Shown in pieces: positions 46,294-57,111 of a stretch of 64,000 bases of DNA. Positions within the stretch are counted from its first letter, which is position 1, and each line of letters starts with the position of its first letter. This DNA is from Locusta migratoria. Its lineage: Eukaryota; Arthropoda; Insecta; Orthoptera; Acrididae. A program made the translations under genes and the position numbers. The stretch spans positions 287,737,747 through 287,801,746 of the forward strand of contig CM048745.1 in the NCBI GenBank assembly GCA_026315105.1. Direction: 5' to 3'. Below the pieces are notes generated by a model. It was not told the origin of the DNA. It worked only from the letters and a program-made list of their open reading frames with translations, and made no database searches.

Positions 46294-46899
46294 GAAGAAA
46301 GAAGTGGACGCCCGTCTGCGGTAACTGATGAACTGGTCACACAAGTGGAGATTAAGCATACCGTAGGTTCACACTTAGTGACCTTGCTACGGAAGATCCA
46401 CAAGTGTCACGACAACTAATTCACGAAATTGTTACTGAAAAAGTGAAATTTCGAAAACTTCACTCACGTTGGGTGCCCAAAATTCTTACTGAACAACACA
46501 AAAACAACGGATGGGCAGTGCACTTCAGCTTCTGACACGCTACAATGAAGAAGGCGATGGATTTCCTTCTCGATGCCCGATCCACACGACGAATGTGACC
46601 AAACAACTCTTGCGGAATTTCACAGGGACGTGTTTCATCATCTTCCGTACAGCCCGGAACTTATTTCAATCAACTTTCAACTCTTCTTACATCTAAAAAT
46701 CTGTCCTTGGTGATCAACATTTGAACGACGATGAGCTGAAAGAACATGTTACCACAAGGTTGAATACACAGGAGGCAATCTTCTATGAAGAAAAGTAGTT
46801 TAATAGTTGTAGATATTTGTACAATAAATATTTTTTCTGTCTCTGTACAAATTTGTTTTATATAACCGAGCGGAACTTACTTTGTGGACATACCTCGTA
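46294..46899 (+). mobile_element. mariner relic, internally deleted, right end present
   Basis: The plus strand reads (E)RSGRPSAVTDELVTQVE straight after the LINE tail, then decayed pieces LIHEIVTEKVKFRKL and RWVPKILTEQHK, followed by a deletion to FHRDVFHHLPYSPELIS and NFQLFLHLKIC. The right terminal repeat CGGAACTTACTTTGTGGACATACCTCG is at about 46,871-46,897. It is the same family as 56,243-56,901 by its ends and C-terminal residues. Catalytic middle missing. Confidence 0.75.
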
Positions 46900-47025
46900 A
46901 CTATGGGTAAATTTGCCTTAAGCAACTGCAATATGTCTTGTTGAAGTACCTAGACTTATTGATATATTTTTCAAAATAACGCCTAAAGTTCCCTTTGAGA
47001 ATGAAAAAGGTTGTGGGTATATCAA

Positions 47026-47108
47026 TTCTTATCGCAAACGTTGTTGTATACCACGCGACCAGTATTTAGAGAGAAAAGCTTGCTCAAATTCGTGGTACGT
47101 GTGATATG

Positions 47109-47154
<46 letters not shown>

Positions 47155-47664
47155 GTCCCGATTGAAGACTTGAAACTGACGATGTTTCAACATCTTCTCT
47201 TGGACATTACTGTGACACGGTTCATTCATTTGATGGTTATTTGGAAATTGTTTGGAAGGTGGTCTGTACGAACGGTGACGATCATATCTGACTTCATCTG
47301 TGGATGTCCTAGTATCTCTGCTAAAACTCTCTCGTCTATCTTCTACAGCAACTGGCCCTCTGATATCACACAGCTCCATTCGTGTATCCAGAGTGCTTTG
47401 CATATCGCGCCTCCACAAGACCAAATCTTCCTCTAGTTGTTCACGAATTTCTGTTAAACATTTTACAAACGGATTGCTATTATCATCTGCACATGTTATG
47501 GTGTCTACTGCCTGCTTGACATGATCATCTATAACTTCTATAATCTCAGATTTCTTGTTTTCCGCCCACTGATAAAATTTTCGTAAATGTTCCTCTTGCG
47601 GCAAAGATAATTCTGATACCTTAGTTGTTACGTTTGTGATTTCTGATTCTAAATGCTCTTCTTA
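47026..47664 (-). pseudogene. Gypsy-like LTR retrotransposon gag relic
   Basis: The minus frame 47,029-47,604 (and upstream in frame to about 47,664) encodes a charged, helical protein (LRKFYQWAENKKSEIIEVID, KCLTEIREQLEEDL, LWRRDMQSTLDTR) and ends with EFEQAFLSKYWSRGIQQ. The (F)EQAFL.KYWS string is typical of gag capsid regions in insect Gypsy elements, which package the RNA. A (CT)n microsatellite at 47,113-47,150 adds an Arg-Glu repeat just before this block. Integrase of the same strand lies 2.2 kb downstream. No LTR was found. Confidence 0.65.
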
Positions 47665-47705
47665 CCATTGACTGTAATGATTGCTGTTTCTAAAGCTTTA
47701 ATGCG

Positions 47706-47912
47706 ATTACCAATGTCAATAAACATGAACAATCACATTCAGTTTAGATATTGACTACATTGATACTGACTACATTGATACTGACTACATTGATACTGAC
47801 TACATTGATCACTGCCTGACTAGCATTAAAAACAACTGACTGATTCTGTGGCATTTTAAACATAGATATTACCAATTTCAATAAACATGAACAATCACAT
47901 TCAGTTTAGATA
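47706..47912. repeat. 45-bp direct repeat and 15-bp tandem array
   Basis: A 45-mer starting ATTACCAAT and ending CAGTTTAGATA occurs at 47,706-47,750 and 47,868-47,912 with one mismatch. Between them TGACTACATTGATAC is repeated four times (47,752-47,809, last copy partial). Confidence 0.9.
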
Positions 47913-48264
47913 CACAGTTCTACCTAATAAAATTCTTCACACGGAATATCACTGTTCACTTATAAAATGTACTCACAAAATATCGTCTACAAAAATTTAT
48001 ACTAAATATACTACGAAGAAATCTAGTCTTGTAGGTAGCAGTTTGTATCAGTTCAGTGAAAGAGAAAAGCTGCTAAAGCTCGTAAATGTGTATTCAACTT
48101 AAGCAGATAGATATTGAATGTATTAGTCTGGCCTTGTTTCCGAATTTGTAGCGTCGTCTCGTAGCAGTGTGTAGGCTGCAGGATGACGTTGTTAAGGGCT
48201 GTCCTCTCGCAGTCACGTTGTGGGCTCGCGAAGTATATTAAGAACAGACAAGCAACTAGGATAC

Positions 48265-48655
48265 CGTGCCCACGGGTGCGGTTCCTGTGGGAGATGCTTG
48301 TCCACTTGTTGGTCGAGCCGATCTCTACGAGATTACGAGAGTAACTCGGGCGTCCGATCCTTGATTGTCGTGAGTGCATTCGTGTTCTCTCGATAATCCA
48401 TTTTTCGTCCGGGGCAAGTCCCGGAGATAAATTAAATTGGTCCCAATCCCCCGGCTCCGACCAAGGTTTTCGGGAGGTTTTCCTTGGTTGTAAGGCGTAT
48501 GCCGGAGCTGGTAAGCCCCTCCCACTTATTCCCAATTGGGATCCCCCTTTGCCCCACTATCAGCTTGTCTGATAATTGGCTGAATAGAACCGCGACTCTT
48601 TATGGGCCGGATCTCAAACAGCCCGCTCCACTCCTCGGGGTGGAGAATGAAAAGA
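48265..48655 (-). repeat. Unclassified dispersed repeat, copy 2
   Basis: Reverse complement of the repeat at 39,594-40,000, with the same GISGRGLP.PAYALQPRKTS frame and small substitutions. Its edges match the first copy near CTCCACTCC and GAACCGCACCC. Confidence 0.75.
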
Positions 48656-48790
48656 GATAAGTTTTTTAACTGTAAGCAGAAATTTTAGACTAGATGTTTT
48701 GCCAATTACATATTACTTCCATCGGCATCGGTGTTCTCACATGGTTATGTTGGCAACATCAAGAGCGCGGTGGCAAACCTTTGGCGAGAT

Positions 48791-48835
48791 ATTTTTAAAT
48801 ATGCACCAAAGCAGCTTTGGTGCATATTTAAAAAT
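48791..48835. repeat. Perfect 45-bp palindrome
   Basis: 22-bp arms (ATTTTTAAATATGCACCAAAGC and its inverse, split around A48,813) pair without mismatch. TTTGGCGAGAT also occurs as a direct repeat at 48,780-48,790 and 48,891-48,901. Confidence 0.9.
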
Positions 48836-51042
48836 GTCTTTTCTTCAATATTTAAGAGCTGCAAAACGCGACATATCAAAAACATTTGCTTTGGCGAGAT
48901 GTTACATTCTTCCTGTTTGTGGTTGACAGGTTCTTGTATGTACCATTTTCCGCTCAGTGAAGCAAATTGTTCTCATACAATGAAGTTTTCATGACGAAAC
49001 ATTTGCACTGTAACGCGATTCGCTAATGGCAAAGTCACATGATTGCCAAAATTATCACGAGAGGCTGCTAGGACAATAAGTAAAATTTAAACACTGTACA
49101 GTACGAAATGCACTGCTTTCGGAGTAAGTTTTGTGTCCCAGCCTCGTCGCCACTTTTGTGTCTCGTTTCCGCCGGTTTTCGTGGGTGTCATTGGCCGAGT
49201 AGAAAGAGACCGACACAGGAATAAAGGATGCACGTTTGTGCAGGTACGGAGGTGAGCAGCCAGTGGGACAGCAGAAACTAGAAACACTAGAGTAAATTAG
49301 AAAGAAATATATATTTCATAGAGACTTAGTAATACTTAACTTTTACATAGTTCTTGACTGCAGATACGTAGATTCGATAGAGGCCTGCCTACTGATGAGT
49401 CCTAGTGCCTATCCGATAGCCAAGTCTTAACTGGTGCCTAGCTGATTCCCAAGTGTTAACTGGTTCCTAACTCAGTCCCAAGTGGACGATGCAGCAGTCG
49501 TGGCCACGAGCGGAGTTGCAGCAGAGGGCGCTCGTGGCTGACGTCGTAAGAGCGCCGCGCGAAAGTACGTGGCGCGCACTTTAGACTTGTGCGACACCAC
49601 AGTAAGTAACGTTCCTGCTTTCCCATTAGCTGAGACCTGCCGTTTTTATGTCTAATTTATTAGTGTTTATCAAATTAGATATAATTAATACATTTGATCT
49701 CCTTTGTTCTAGTGCTTAATATTGATAGGTGTTGTGTGTGCTAACGTGCATGTGATATTGAGAAGGTATATTATCACTTAATATTTATTGGGCTAACATT
49801 TTTGGAAGGGTTAGGTTTTTATACAGCGTTAACGCACGGCTAGATTGATTGATTTTTTTTTTTTTTTTTAATTTCTTTAAAGGAAGTTGTGGGTGTTGTC
49901 ATGTGTTTTTCATATTACCGTACGTGAACAGATAAACCTTGAATTTTACTGGATATTTCAATGCAAATAGTGAGCAATGTTTTATTTTTCATTCACGTTT
50001 ATAAAGCAGTCATTACGTCATTTCGAAATACTGCAGTCACTTTATAAACGACTCTTGATTCGGTAATCTTAATCTACATAGTCTGTCCATTTGTTTTTGG
50101 CACTCTTTAAACCGTTCATATACTAGTAAGTTAAATGTGTATCTGTGCAGAACTACAGCAAAATGAAACACCATGTTTTCGATACAATTCGTCGGTTCCG
50201 ACTTCCTGCATTATTGGTCTGGAACACGGGTGTATTGAAACAGTGAAACCGACAGGACGTAACAATTTCAGTATCGACCGCGAATGTGATCCGAAACCGA
50301 GCAGAATGAAACACCGCGGTTACGAAACCGTGAAACAATTCCGCGTATCGAAACATGGTTTTGAAACCATGAAACAGTGGCCAACTCTAATATTAAAAAT
50401 CATATGAAATCAACATTAAATAAACTTCTATTATGTATCTTGTAAAATCTGGGTTCAAGTTCAGGATTAGTTCGACATTTAATATTCGAGAGATTATTAT
50501 ATTGTGTAGCAGGTTACGTCTGTTGAGAATTGCTGGTTCCGTTGCTGCAGCAACTGCAAACAGCTCGGCTTCTTACATTCGCCGATCCTCGCGCGTAGAA
50601 ATATTAATCTAATCTTGTTGTTCTTTTTTTTAAATTTTTTTTCTATGTTCAGAGAACAATGTTGGGATGACTGATGCTTTTATTGTTGAAATAAACAAAG
50701 TCTTCCCTTCAATGGTATACACGGCACTGGTGGATTTATCACAAGGTTCACTGTTATTAAAGTCTTGACCGTGTAGGAGCAGGTTCGCGTGTATATCAAC
50801 TAGAGTTCCCATGTTGTTTTCTGTCACTCACACTGATACCTCCAAAATGATCGATAGGTGCAAAATACTAAAGAGAAATGCATACCTTTTCAGCAGATAT
50901 ATTTATTCCTGTTCGCGATCTTGGAACTGGTTAAATCTCGAATACATAACTTCGTTTATATAAATAAGCTAAATTACTTCGCAATCCTTTAAGATAATTC
51001 AGAAGCAAGTTAGATATCAGGTCAAGATGTAGTATGACATCG

Positions 51043-51140
<98 letters not shown>

Positions 51141-51370
51141 CTAAGCATAGGAAAGTTTGCAAAGAATAAACAGAATGACACTATTCTTTGATCAGGACGC
51201 AGAGCTTATATTTGAATGCACAGTGGTTGAGAAAGAAAATAATTGGTGATAAGGTGTAGACACTCAAAAGTGTGGTTTCATCAACCACAGGAGCAACAGA
51301 GGAAGAAACATCTCAAAAACACAGCAACGCTGTGTAGAAAACTGTGCATTCTTTTATGGCTTGAACTTCA
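48836..51370. other. Intergenic; several unexplained patches
   Basis: 49,490-49,610 is GC-rich (GTGGCCACGAGC, GGGCGCTCGTGGCTGAC, CGCCGCGCG) and ends GCGACACCACA; it could be the edge of an LTR but no partner was found. 50,160-50,390 is dense in GAAAC strings. (TA)n of about 70 bp and (GA)n of about 20 bp lie at 51,047-51,140. No gene is supported. Confidence 0.4.
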
Positions 51371-51373
51371 AGG

Positions 51374-51553
51374 GAACTGAAATGAAATGGTCGTATGGCA
51401 TTTTTGGCCGGTTGTTTTTACTTGACGCAACTTCGGCGACTTGCATGTCGCTGATGATGAGGACAGAACATAACACCCAATCCCCTGCCGGGAATCGAAC
51501 CCGGACCCCTGCGTGGTGGTCGGCGACATTGCCGTCTGAGCTACGGGGACGGA
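51374..51553 (-). repeat. tRNA-headed SINE (fourth type)
   Basis: Minus strand head GTCCCCGTAGCTCAGACGGC, B box GGGTTCGATTCCCGGC, then CCTCATCATCAGCGAC and CAAGTCGCCGAAGTTGCGTC. Flanks ACTTCAAGG and ACTTCAAAGG suggest a diverged duplication. The best tRNA-like head in the window, but with a SINE body attached and no functional evidence. Confidence 0.85.
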
Positions 51554-51562
51554 CTTCAAAGG

Positions 51563-52753
51563 ACTTGCAGGGTATGTCATGTGAAGCTTCAATCTAGGGG
51601 CTACTAAGTGCCATTAGTCACGAATTTTGTTTGAGTGTAGACAGACAAAGATCAAACAAGGCAAAACATTTGGTGTTCTTGTACGAAGTATCTATCGTTT
51701 TATCACTTCGATTTGTGCATTTAAATGCTGAACACACTTTAGGCATATTTCAGCGACAAAAATTGTACACACAAACACACTACATACAATATACACTAAA
51801 TACAGCACTTCAAGCTCAATAGCAACATACGATAGACTCCTCTCAGGTGTACTGACCACTTTCTCTCTAAAGAAAATAATCTCTGAAAATCCTACATTCC
51901 CTTGTTTTACTGCTGGAGAGAAAGAACAGCGAACCGCTTCATTTGTCTGTCTTTTGCCGCCGTCGAATTAAGGCGCATTACTAGCAGCCCTCCCTGATCA
52001 CCATTGAAATTGCTGCAAGTATAGTACTAAATGAGAAAAAATATTACTTGAAATATATATAAGTTCCTTAATTAAATGGCGGGTGTGTTCTTATTTGTTT
52101 CCCCGCCTCCTAGTGGCGGAGATGGTTCGTACAATTCGCGTGTTACGGAATTGAACGCCATTGCGGCTGAAGAATAACAGGGAATTGATTGTTAAACATT
52201 TTGTTACCATTAGATTTCAATCTTTCCCCTTCATAATAGTATTCAATTTTTTAGAACTTGCAGTCATTTCTATTAAGCTATAGTATATGACGAAGTCTGA
52301 ATTGTCTATCCTCGCAATATTTTACCAACCGAAAACGCAAAGCACACAATAATTAATCACACGGTCCACTGCACGTAAAAATTCCACCCGTGCAATTCCG
52401 GATCACGATGGGGTTTTTCCTTCAATTATTCTCATTTTAATTTGGAGTTTTTTAGGGTGATATCATCGAAACGGTGTATGGTAACGATGGAGGTAAAGCC
52501 TGTCGACTTTTTTATGATGTAGTTGCCGCCAACATTCCCATTATTTCTGACGTTATACAAAATTAATCAAAGAATATTTAAAATCACACCCTCCATTTAT
52601 CCTCCGTTACTCCCCGATTCAAAGCTTTTACGTAATATTTTAGTTAACGTCTTAAACTCCAACAACTTATAGGCGCTACATAATAATCTCTCGCACGTCT
52701 GAAACGCCTGGTCGACGAGCGCGGAACGACTGGTCCAGGAGACACCGCCCGTT
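51563..52753. other. AT-rich intergenic, nothing recognised
   Basis: No coding frame or repeat recognised on either strand. Confidence 0.45.
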
Positions 52754-52767
52754 GCTACACCAGGTCA

Positions 52768-52955
52768 AAAAAGGTTCAAATGTTTGTACAGCTTATGGGA
52801 CTTAACTACGGGGTCATCAGTCCCTAAACTTACAAACTACTTATGAACTAGCTAATAATAAGGACGGCACAAATATCCATGCCCGAGGGAGGATTCGAAC
52901 CCCCGACGGTAGTGACGTGACTGGCGCGCCGCAGACCGCTCGGCCACCAAGGCCG
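52768..52955 (-). repeat. tRNA-headed SINE, 14-bp TSD
   Basis: Minus strand head GCCGGCCTTGGTGGCCGAGC, B box GGTTCGAATCC, common tail. GCTACACCAGGTCA is present unchanged at 52,754-52,767 and 52,956-52,969. Part of the head is shortened relative to the other copies. Confidence 0.95.
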
Positions 52956-53161
52956 GCTACACCAGGTCAGATTCGGCAGTATGTGGAATCAGCGTTGACT
53001 GCTATGTTGTGATTTACCTGTCTCGTAGTGTTTATGAATATACTGATGCCAATGTGAGATTTAGTATTTCTCAGATTTTCTGAAAGAAGAACAGTATCAA
53101 TTTATATTACGCGTCTAAATAATGGGAGAGTGGTGTGTTAGATCAGTAATCTTATATCTAA

Positions 53162-54050
53162 CTAGCTGAACCCCGCAGCTTCGCATGCGTAGGCTGGTTG
53201 ATCTGCACCAGTTGTTTCTCTTTAATCCTGGTGAAGAATCCATATCTTGAGTTTCGTTGTTATAGCTTGAAATTTGAGTTAACAGCACCATATTTTGAAA
53301 ATCAATTTTTGCATCTCGTATTTCACCCCATTATTGGTCGAATTGCCAAAAATACCGAAACATGTGTCTTTTAAATTCGAACCCCGAATCCAAATCCGAA
53401 AATTTGTAATTTTAACTTCAAAATTGCCTAAATAGCAACAGATTTTCGAAAAACACCCCCTCTCCAATTTAACCCCCTTGATGGTTGAATTTCCAAAAAT
53501 ACCGAAACGCGTATTTTTTAAATCATAACGAACATTACAAATACCAATATTTGTTGTCTTGACAACAATGTGTTTTCGAAACGAATTTTTGATCCCCTCT
53601 TTTACCCCTTAGTTTTTAAATTTCCAAAAATACCGAAACTCGCGTCTCTTTAATCCTGACCAAGATTCCATATCCGAAGTTTCGTAGTTGTAGCTTAAAA
53701 TTTAACAGCAACATATTTTTGAAAATCAATTTTTCGAGTCACCTATTTTACTCCCTTATTTGTAGATTTTCAAAAAATGCCGAAACACGTGTCATTTAAA
53801 TTCTAAACCCTGAATTAAAATCCGAAATTTTGTAGTACTAGCTTCAAAATTGCTAAATAGCTACTATTTTCAAAAAACGTTTCATCCCTAATTTCACCCC
53901 CTTACGGACGGAATATCGAAAATCGCTTCTTAAATGACGCCTACAGTGTAAGATCACCACCCCCCACAAATTTCAAGTTTCTATCTTCAGTGGTTTGGGC
54001 TGGACGATGATGAGTCAGTCAATCAGGACACTTCCTTTTATATATAGAGA
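53162..54050 (-). mobile_element. Helitron-like non-autonomous element, second copy
   Basis: Same ends and same internal units as 26,316-27,369 (minus strand start TCTCTATATATAAAAGGA; end GGGGTTCAGCTAG then T), but shorter. Several of the ~150-bp units are reduced and the (CAGT)n run is only a few units. No coding capacity. Confidence 0.65.
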
Positions 54051-56130
54051 AGGTTACCTTGTGTACGGACCCGGCGGTTGAAGTGGGTACAACGTTAGCT
54101 GTACCCACTCAAGAAACTGAGAGTCGGTAAAATTCCCACTCTTGCATATTTATTTACACTGAGCCGCGCGGGGATGGCCACTCCCGGTCTGGTCGGGCTG
54201 GGAAAAAGGGGGAAATCACTTGTCCGATTTTCACGCTGTAAAGACTGATGATGGTATATGGGTCCACCCAACATCGTTTTAACAACTTTTTTTCCTTGCA
54301 TGTTTTCCATTTATTGTGAAAATCGAACATGCGTAATTTTTATTCTGCGTGAGTTTTTAATTTCATAACGCTTCTCACTTTATTTTGAAGAAAGCATACG
54401 GTTTAAAAATCTGATTTTTTGTGACATGGTAGTACAGCATCTTAGGTTTTTAACTAATATTTTATTAATTCGTAACAGTCGTTTTAAAGTGACACTCTTT
54501 GTCAAATGTGTGTACGTAATTTATTCAAAAAGTTCGATAGCGGGTAACCAACTGTTCGACGCAGTTTAGACGATACATTACAGCGAGTGAAATAGAACTA
54601 AAAGTACAAAAAATTTTTGAAACGGTTGTCGCAATGATCCTTTATCGTTTAACGTGTATTTGGTTTTTAATATCCGTCTCATCATCAATATATATCTGTT
54701 CATCCCTTTCCCCTCTTCCTACATCAATTTCCTCCGCCTCCTCTGTCTATTCTTAGAGTTATATCTAACCTAGAGCCATGTTTAGTGTTATGTACAAAAT
54801 CTTATATCTCCAAAAATTTTTGAATGAAGGCTTTCAATTTTAACACAACATTCTACTGGAATATGCGCACGTTTTATATACACAGTTTCTCAGTATATGT
54901 CATTTATGAATTTATATCAACACTATAATGGGTAAACGTTGATACGAAAAATCACAAAAGAATATACATATAGGTTTTATAAATATATTCGAGAAATATG
55001 TACCTAGAAATCTTCCTGTATTACACTGAAACTTTATGTCGATATTTCAAAGCAATCGATCAAGAACTTTCGGAGATTAACGGCTACACACAAACCAACA
55101 GAACATTTTATGTATAGAGATTAGAGAGGGTAGCGGCAACTTTTGGCCAATTATCCAGTCTTAAAAAATGTGAACTGCCGGGCCTGCTTATGTATAGCTG
55201 TCTTGAACTATTTCTTGAGATCTGCTTTCCTTATATTTTATATTTTGTCCTCATTCACATTTTGTCATTCCAAGAGGATAAAAATTACGCATGGGATTAC
55301 AATTGAAGAAATTGTAGCAGAAGTAGACAGCAATGGAATGCGTGAAGATGACATTGACGAAAAAAAAGTCAAAATTTAAAAACTAAAGTTTTGGCAAGTA
55401 ACGGGTTAACTGCCGGCGGATGTAACAGCGGTTATAGCTAGCAATGGCGTCGACACTCAATACTGATTTCCTCATCCCTCTGAATTCCCATGTAGCTGTA
55501 TTTTCATTCATGCCATTTCTTGTCATCTATGATGTATCCTGGTTCTGTATTTTAGATGACCAGCAGTTCGCATATTAAATGCGTCTTTTATTGTTTGTCA
55601 ACACTAAGTACGTATTATACCAAATATGTTTAGTTTTTACAATTAATACCAATTTGCTTCGAAGTTAAGAAGTATTTACGTGGTTATTATTAGTGTTGTC
55701 GGAGCCAGTGAATGAGTGGGGTTAACATGACGGTCTCCCGTGGGTTCACACCTAGTTGAGAAGGCCGTTTGTTTTATTCATTTTCAGAATGGGGATTTGA
55801 ACCTATGCCACCAGCCAGTGCCATAAACCATATCTCACTCGTTTACATATGAAAGGCCTGTTTCTTTTAATCGGCGCTAGACTCTGTGCAGATGTCCATG
55901 TAACTTTCTTACGGATCAAGTCATATAATGAAATGCATAATTCCCACTGAAGGTGAGACGTTCCTTATCTTAAGAAATTGCCTGACGTTCGAGAAATGTG
56001 TTTAGCACTTGTTTGTGTCTAAGCTTCTGCCTCTGTCTTTGCTTCTGCTTCTTCCACTCCCGTCATATTTTCTAGTCACTATAAAATGAAACTGGCTAGA
56101 AGCTGGTAAGGCTGTCCCATCACTCACGTT
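54051..56130. other. Intergenic, possible Helitron-like scrap
   Basis: Around 55,075-55,118 the minus strand starts ATCTCTATACATAAAATG, like the Helitron-like 5' end, and the sequence below has a similar style, but no CTAG end was found. An ORF at 55,143-55,379 is not recognised. Confidence 0.35.
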
Positions 56131-56189
56131 GTCTGAGGACCAATAATGTTTGTGATGTGGCTATGTAGACTTTCCCGGCGTATTAATTG

Positions 56190-57085
56190 ATCAAATCCTT
56201 CACGGGTTTCCAGCCGGATCATTCTGACATCTGTACACAATACGAGGCGCGTCCAGAAAGTAAGTTCCGTTTGGTAATAAAATGAAATTGTATACAGATA
56301 TAGAAGAAATTTATATTGCACAAAATTCTACAACTCTTAAACTACTTTTCCACATGACTGCCGAAGTTATGCAGGTATTTGTCATAGTTTGGCACCAGCT
56401 ATTCTATACCTTCTTCATAGAAATCTGCCGCCTGTATCTTCAACCAGTTGGAAACAGTTTCTTTCAGCTCATCGTCATTGGTGAAGTGATGACCGCCAAG
56501 AAAAGACTTGAGATGTAAGAACAGATGAAAGTTCTTCTGTAACCAAAGGTGGACGCTCACTTCGTTCTTCATCGTGCACTGTCGGACCCATCTTCCCATC
56601 ATCGAATCACTCATCGCATTTGGTCCGTAAACATCGCAAATTTGCCGATAAATTTCACTTGGTTTCACTTTCCTCGCATTCAGGAACCTAATCACCGACC
56701 TGATTTCACAGGCGGCGTGATTTTCAATCAACGCCGACATTTCAAACAAGCACAACAAAGCGTACATAACTGACAGCGATCTCCAAATGGCGCACGTTCT
56801 TCTCCTTGATACACATCGTCTACAGCGCATGTGCGGAACTGCAATCGCAGCGCTGCAGCGGAGATAAATTGAAACGGAACTTACTTTATGGACGCGCTTC
56901 GTATTTCTACGGTGCAACTGGCGGCCATCATCAGGTGAGGAAGCGAAGCCGCTCTCGCCGTGACTGTCAGTCAGTCAGTCATTCAGTCACTGCGAGAGCG
57001 GCTTCGCTTCCTCATCTGATGATGGCGGCCAGTTGGACCGCAGAAATATTGTGTTCAGATCTCAGAATGATCCGGCTGGAAACCC
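56190..57085. repeat. Foldback repeat, arms ~120 bp, interrupted by a mariner
   Basis: After removing the mariner (56,243-56,901 plus one TA), the left arm (about 56,190-56,240 then 56,904-56,965) pairs with the right arm (about 56,995-57,085). Shared strings include GGGTTTCCAGCCGGATCATTCTGA, CAATATTTCT.CGGT, CAACTGGCGGCCATCATCA and GAGGAAGCGAAGCCGCTCTC. The loop contains (CAGT)n. Both arms carry the hammerhead-like string CTGATGATGGC...GAAATATTGTG. Confidence 0.85.
56243..56901 (-). mobile_element. mariner element, complete ends, in-frame internal deletion
   Basis: Ends CGAGGCGCGTCCAGAAAGTA and its inverse, flanked by TA (56,241-56,242; 56,902-56,903). The minus strand encodes one continuous frame of 172 codons (56,399-56,917, with MSAL as the likely true start). 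It joins the DNA-binding half (IENHAACEIRSVIRFLNARK, PSEIYRQICDVYGPN, SMMGRWVRQ) directly to the C-terminal tail (FLHLKSFLGGHHF, ELKETVSNWLK, FYEEGIE). The catalytic domain between is gone. Such a product could still bind element ends, but that is inference. Same family as 46,294-46,899. Confidence 0.85.
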
Positions 57086-57111
57086 GGGAAGAATTTTATA
57101 TATGTTTGTGA

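Noticed and set aside
49094..49604. Solo LTR (starts TGTACAG, ends CACCACA)
   Set aside because: No target duplication, no partner LTR and no internal landmarks could be found.
51480..51553. A functional tRNA gene
   Set aside because: The head is tRNA-like, but a SINE body follows directly and the same arrangement recurs at 44.9 kb.
55143..55379. 78-codon ORF with an acidic end, considered as a piggyBac start
   Set aside because: No piggyBac motif or TTAA ends could be found.
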